A program made the position numbers and the translations under genes. Of a DNA stretch of 64,000 nt, positions 60,384 through 64,000 are shown piece by piece. The stretch comes from Calliphora vicina. Its lineage: Eukaryota; Arthropoda; Insecta; Diptera; Calliphoridae. Below the pieces are notes generated by a model. That model had not been told where the DNA came from. It made no database searches and worked only from the letters and a program-made list of their open reading frames with translations. The stretch covers positions 60,175,533 through 60,239,532 of the forward strand of contig NC_088780.1 of the NCBI RefSeq assembly GCF_958450345.1, read 5' to 3'. Each line of letters starts with the position of its first letter. Position 1 is the first letter of the stretch.

Positions 60384-60650
60384 AGTTGGGTCATTCGTTA
60401 CTTTATACATACCAGATACTGTATTCTGAAGTCAGACGCCACTTAAGTGTCTCCCAGTAATCTAGGCTGTAGTCACTTAATAGTCTATTGGAGAGTCAAT
60501 TGCCTTTTGTAATGTGGAATTTACTCTGTGTAATATTGAGTTCCGCCTAGTACACGCTTATGTTAAAATAACTAGTCACATAAATAATTCTGTAACTAAT
60601 TGTGACTCCAATGTTGGGTTAAATCACTAGTTTTGGATTGGTTGTGTTTA
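60384..60650. mobile_element. Partial copy of the CCCAGCAGTT element
   Basis: Shares TTGGGTCATT, GTGTCTCCCAGTAATCTAG, TGTAGTCACTT, GTTAAAATAACTAGT and GGGTTAAATCACTAGTT with 6160-6690 in the same order, but lacks both terminal CCCAGCAGTT sequences. Confidence 0.5.
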
Positions 60651-60690
60651 GCTTTTCAAACCCAAAGTAAATATCAGAGGAATTCATTTT

Positions 60691-61290
60691 ATACCCTACA
60701 CAATAGTGAGCTGGGTATATTTGATTTGTCCGGACATTTATAACTCCCAAACAAGATTTAATGATGTTCGTCTGAATGTACATGTAAACCTTGTACTTAA
60801 TTCTGAAAATATTTTGATAAAATTGGCGAATACGTGTTTTCTGTCCGACGAAACTGGTTGAAATTGGTCCATTATTTCACCTTGCTTACATAGGTCTACT
60901 TCAGACAATCACTTTTATCAGCATAAATCTCTTAAAAATTTTGGTAACCAAATAAAATTCAGCACACAGAGAAAACAGATTCGTAATGGCAACCGAATTT
61001 GTTGCCAATCGAATGATTCGGTAGCATACATAGAATTTTTCAGTTATAGCAACTGAAAATCATTTGATAAAGAAGAATTTCGGTTGAAGCAACCATGTTT
61101 TGGTTACAAGTTCTAAAATTTTGTATCCACAACTGTAAAATTCGGTCACCAAGGCGGAATTATTCGATTGGCAACAAATTCGGTTGCCATTACTAATCTG
61201 TTTTCTCTGTGCACAAATAAGTTCTATATATATGGAAATCATGCGATCTAATTTCATGACGATCGGTCCATGACTAGTTATACCATAAGG
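60691..61290 (-). mobile_element. DINE-1/Helentron-like repeat, minus orientation, with nested MITE
   Basis: The left edge ATTTTATACCCTACACAATA is the complement of the TAGGGTATAAAA 3' end. Family phrases follow in reverse (CACCTTGCTTACATAG, AATAAGTTCTATATATATGG, ATGACGATCGGTCCATGACT). It is interrupted at 60965-61211. Confidence 0.6.
60965..61211. mobile_element. 247 bp palindromic MITE, CACAGAGAAAA ends, GGCAACCGAATT words
   Basis: Starts CACAGAGAAAACAGATT and ends AATCTGTTTTCTCTGTG, with CA on both sides (60963-60964, 61212-61213). Inner words GGCAACCGAATTTGTTGCC are mirrored. It is nested in a minus-strand DINE-like copy. The - strand frame at 61060-61257 is read-through. Confidence 0.85.
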
Positions 61291-61324
61291 AACATATTCG
61301 AAATATTGAATTTTTAATATTGTA

Positions 61325-61502
61325 GAATACCCCCCAAAATTTGGGGCCTTATTTCATATGCAATAAAACCCCAATTTTGAAAATGAAATAAGACCCCAAC
61401 GAAATGAAATAATGCCCCAAACAGAAATGAAATAACACCCCATTATTGGGGTCTTATTTCATATGAAATAGAACCCCAATTTTAAAATGAAATAAGTCCC
61501 CA
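61325..61502. repeat. Left array of ATGAAATAA..CCCC words
   Basis: Eight or so units of ATGAAATAAnnCCCCAA occur here in both orientations, for example TTGGGGTCTTATTTCATATG and AATGAAATAAGACCCCAA. The local order is partly palindromic. Confidence 0.85.
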
Positions 61503-61709
61503 AACACAGTGAAGATGATCAAAAACAATTGGGGGATGCAAACGGTTTGCTATTAGGTCATATTGTCATAATGTCCGTTTAGACACATTTTTTTTGTTTT
61601 TCAAACAAAATTTTTAAACTAATAAGACTTTTTGAACTTTTTTATTGTTTTATAATAAAATAAATTGTTTTATAAATAAATAAACTATATTTGAATACGA
61701 AATATATTT

Positions 61710-61848
61710 GGGTTTAATGAGATTTGTTAAAATATTGATTTGTAAATATATTCTGAATTAGTGTAATATTTTGTAATCACGCTTGATTACAAAACATTAC
61801 AGTAATTTACAAATCAATATTTCAACTAAACTTGTTTCAAGTTAAACC
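61710..61848. repeat. 139 bp imperfect palindrome
   Basis: GGGTTTAA..AATATTGATTTGTAAAT..TGTAATATTTTGTAATCA is mirrored by TGATTACAAAACATTACA..ATTTACAAATCAATATT..TTAAACC around an axis near 61780. Confidence 0.8.
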
Positions 61849-62255
61849 TTATAGATCTTATTAAAAAAGTTAAAGCAGACCAAATATACTAATTTCTTAT
61901 GAAAAAAAATCTTTTTAATCTTTTTTATTTTATATTTAAATATGAGGAAATAAATTGAATTGCTTCCTCGGAAACTATTTTCAAACACCATTAGAAATTT
62001 AGAGATAAAAAAACAATATTTTTTTACTTACTAACATACAACTCAAATATTGTTAAGCTCATTGCAGAGGTATGGCCCTTAATATTTCTCCAAGATCTTC
62101 GCATTCATCCTTAATTATATTAAGAGCCTTTAACAAATAAAAAGCAAGTAAGCAGTTACCAGCTGTTATCATACTTACTCTTGCCTGGCGAGTTTTATTC
62201 CTGTACTCTTATTTACTGGTACTATTGTATACCGACTTTTTGACATTCTGAACCA
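61849..62255. other. No gene seen
   Basis: AT-rich sequence between the palindrome and the DINE-like element. Confidence 0.55.
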
Positions 62256-62407
62256 AAACAAGTAAGAGTGCTATATTCGGCTATGCCGAATCTTATATAC
62301 CCTTCACCTTTGTTGTGGATGCATTATTATTTTTTATAATTAGTATATACATATGTATGTACATTGCCCACTTTCAGCGTACAGCATCCTAAATTTATCA
62401 AGAACAC

Positions 62408-62720
62408 AAAAAACAACAACAACGCCAAACGAAACAAAACACCAAAAGAAAAAACAAAATACGCAAGGCAATGAAACCAACACACATCCAAACATACGTT
62501 TAATTGTATAAAAAACAACAACAACGCCAAAAGAAACAAAATACGCAAAGCATGCACATTCAAACATACGATTTGTTGATTTTTTGTCAAAAAAACCAAC
62601 ACACAACCAAACAAACGTTTAGTTGTATAAAAAACAACAACAACGCCAAAAGAAACAAAAAACACAAAAAAAACCAAATACACAAAGCTTGCACACCAAA
62701 GCATACGTTTTGTTGTTTTT
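62408..62720 (+). repeat. Tandem repeat, three units of about 102-119 bp
   Basis: Units begin AAAACAACAACAACGCCAAA near 62410, 62512 and 62631. Each contains GAAACAAAA, a CACAAAGC/ACGCAA word and an AAACATACGTTT-type word. The frames on both strands follow the repeat. Confidence 0.75.
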
Positions 62721-62912
62721 TTGTCAAAGCATGCAATACATTGTGTTTTTTGATGAAATTTTCAGAGGTTGTCTCGGATTTTTGCTCATATCTCCGTTAT
62801 TTATGGACGGATTTTGCTGATTTTAAATAGCAAAATTCTCGAAAGTATGTCTGATAGAATTGTTGAAGATTTGGATCCCGGAGATATCTGGGGCCTTCAG
62901 AAAATTGATTTC

Positions 62913-63356
<444 letters not shown>

Positions 63357-63491
63357 TGGCTTAATCGACTCCGCTATCTATAAGGATCCAGAATATATAT
63401 ACTTTATAGGGTCGGAAATGAAAAATGTAGAAATTACAAACGGAATGACAAACTTATATATACCCTTCTCACGAAGCTGAAGGGTATAAAA

Positions 63492-63705
63492 AGTCATTCT
63501 GAACCCAGTTTCAATTTCAAAATTTATTTTTATTCTTTACAACTTTCTTTACACTGTGAAATTATCATGATCTTAACTCTGCGAAATTATCACCTCAACT
63601 TTATTTTTGTGAATGGTAAATACATGTTGTTAATATGTATATCGGGACATAATTTACAGATTTTAAGTTTTCTTTATATATTAAAAAATTAAATTATCTC
63701 CCAAA
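63492..63705. other. No gene seen
   Basis: AT-rich link between the DINE-like element and the right array. Confidence 0.55.
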
Positions 63706-63905
63706 ATGTATATTGGGGACTTATTTCATAATGATTTTTTGGTGTATTATTTCATATGAAATAATCCCGCATTTCAAAATATGAAATAATACCCCAAAAA
63801 ATTAAATAACCCCCCAAAAATCGTTGTTGTTGCTCTCTGTACTAATTTTTGGGGGGTTATTTCATTTTATTTTTGGGGGACTATTTCGTGGGGGGTTATT
63901 TCATG
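63706..63905. repeat. Right array of ATGAAATAA..CCCC words
   Basis: About nine units in both orientations, including ATTTCATATGAAATAATCCC, GAAATAATACCCC and GGGGGGTTATTTCAT three times at the right edge. The same motif is at 61325-61502, 2.2 kb away. Confidence 0.85.
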
Positions 63906-64000
63906 CTGCCACACATTAGGCATATAACTAATTTTGGAGAAATTTTTGGCGTACCACCACGTGATGGGCAATGTTGTATAAGTAATGAAAATCATTTTTT

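Overview
This is AT-rich (about 70% or more by eye) eukaryotic DNA, almost certainly from a higher fly (Diptera; a calyptrate such as a blowfly or house-fly relative is my inference). The reasons are one spliced insect-type cytochrome P450 gene of CYP313 character with short GT..AG introns, and a set of dispersed repeats typical of large fly genomes. No bacterial or organellar features were seen. No complete host gene lies in the window: the P450 gene enters from the left with five exons visible, and everything downstream of about 3.2 kb is gene-poor, transposon-rich DNA.

Layout. 0-3.2 kb: last five exons of the P450 gene, on the + strand. 3.4-5.4 kb: a fragment of a dispersed family starting AACAAGTAAG (DINE-1/Helentron-like), degenerate direct repeats and an AC-rich reading-frame fragment. 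6-13 kb: six small inverted-repeat elements plus one transposon end, most with readable target-site duplications (TSDs). 13.2-15.7 kb: a 2.4 kb near-perfect palindrome with 1.2 kb arms. 15.8-21.8 kb: degenerate repeats, a foldback element, an A-rich tract and a second, 1 kb palindrome. 23-33 kb: a CAGTGG-ended element, piggyBac-like MITEs, a Tc1-like end and a 486 bp palindromic element. 33.7-38 kb: a GGTTAACCG element and two copies of an 800 bp element, one nested in a second copy of the giant-palindrome family. 39-41 kb: a 1.7 kb hAT-like element. 41.8-47.9 kb: a nest of at least five elements, including a 2.8 kb Transib-like insertion with RSS-like CACAGTG ends and a 5 bp TSD. 48.6-54.5 kb: mariner-like and Harbinger-like elements, a GTCGA array and a third giant-palindrome copy. 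55.8-59.2 kb: a 2.25 kb CACTAAG-ended element holding a broken exon, then an 824 bp MITE. 60.4-63.9 kb: two arrays of an ATGAAATAA..CCCC motif on either side of a DINE-like element with a 444 bp GACA microsatellite.

How the parts relate. The repeats record successive insertions. In two places a paralogous copy within this window supplies the empty site, so the TSD can be checked from the sequence alone: TG for the element at 37053-37845 and CGTAG for the element at 44752-47560. The strongest pattern beyond ordinary annotation is a group of elements that share CAC..AG.GAAAA termini and 2 bp TSDs, while each family carries its own array of a different short motif next to the ends.

Limits. No alignment or database search was run. 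Family names for transposons rest on terminal sequence and TSD length. At this AT content, open frames of 45-60 codons are expected by chance, so exon-like fragments are given low confidence.
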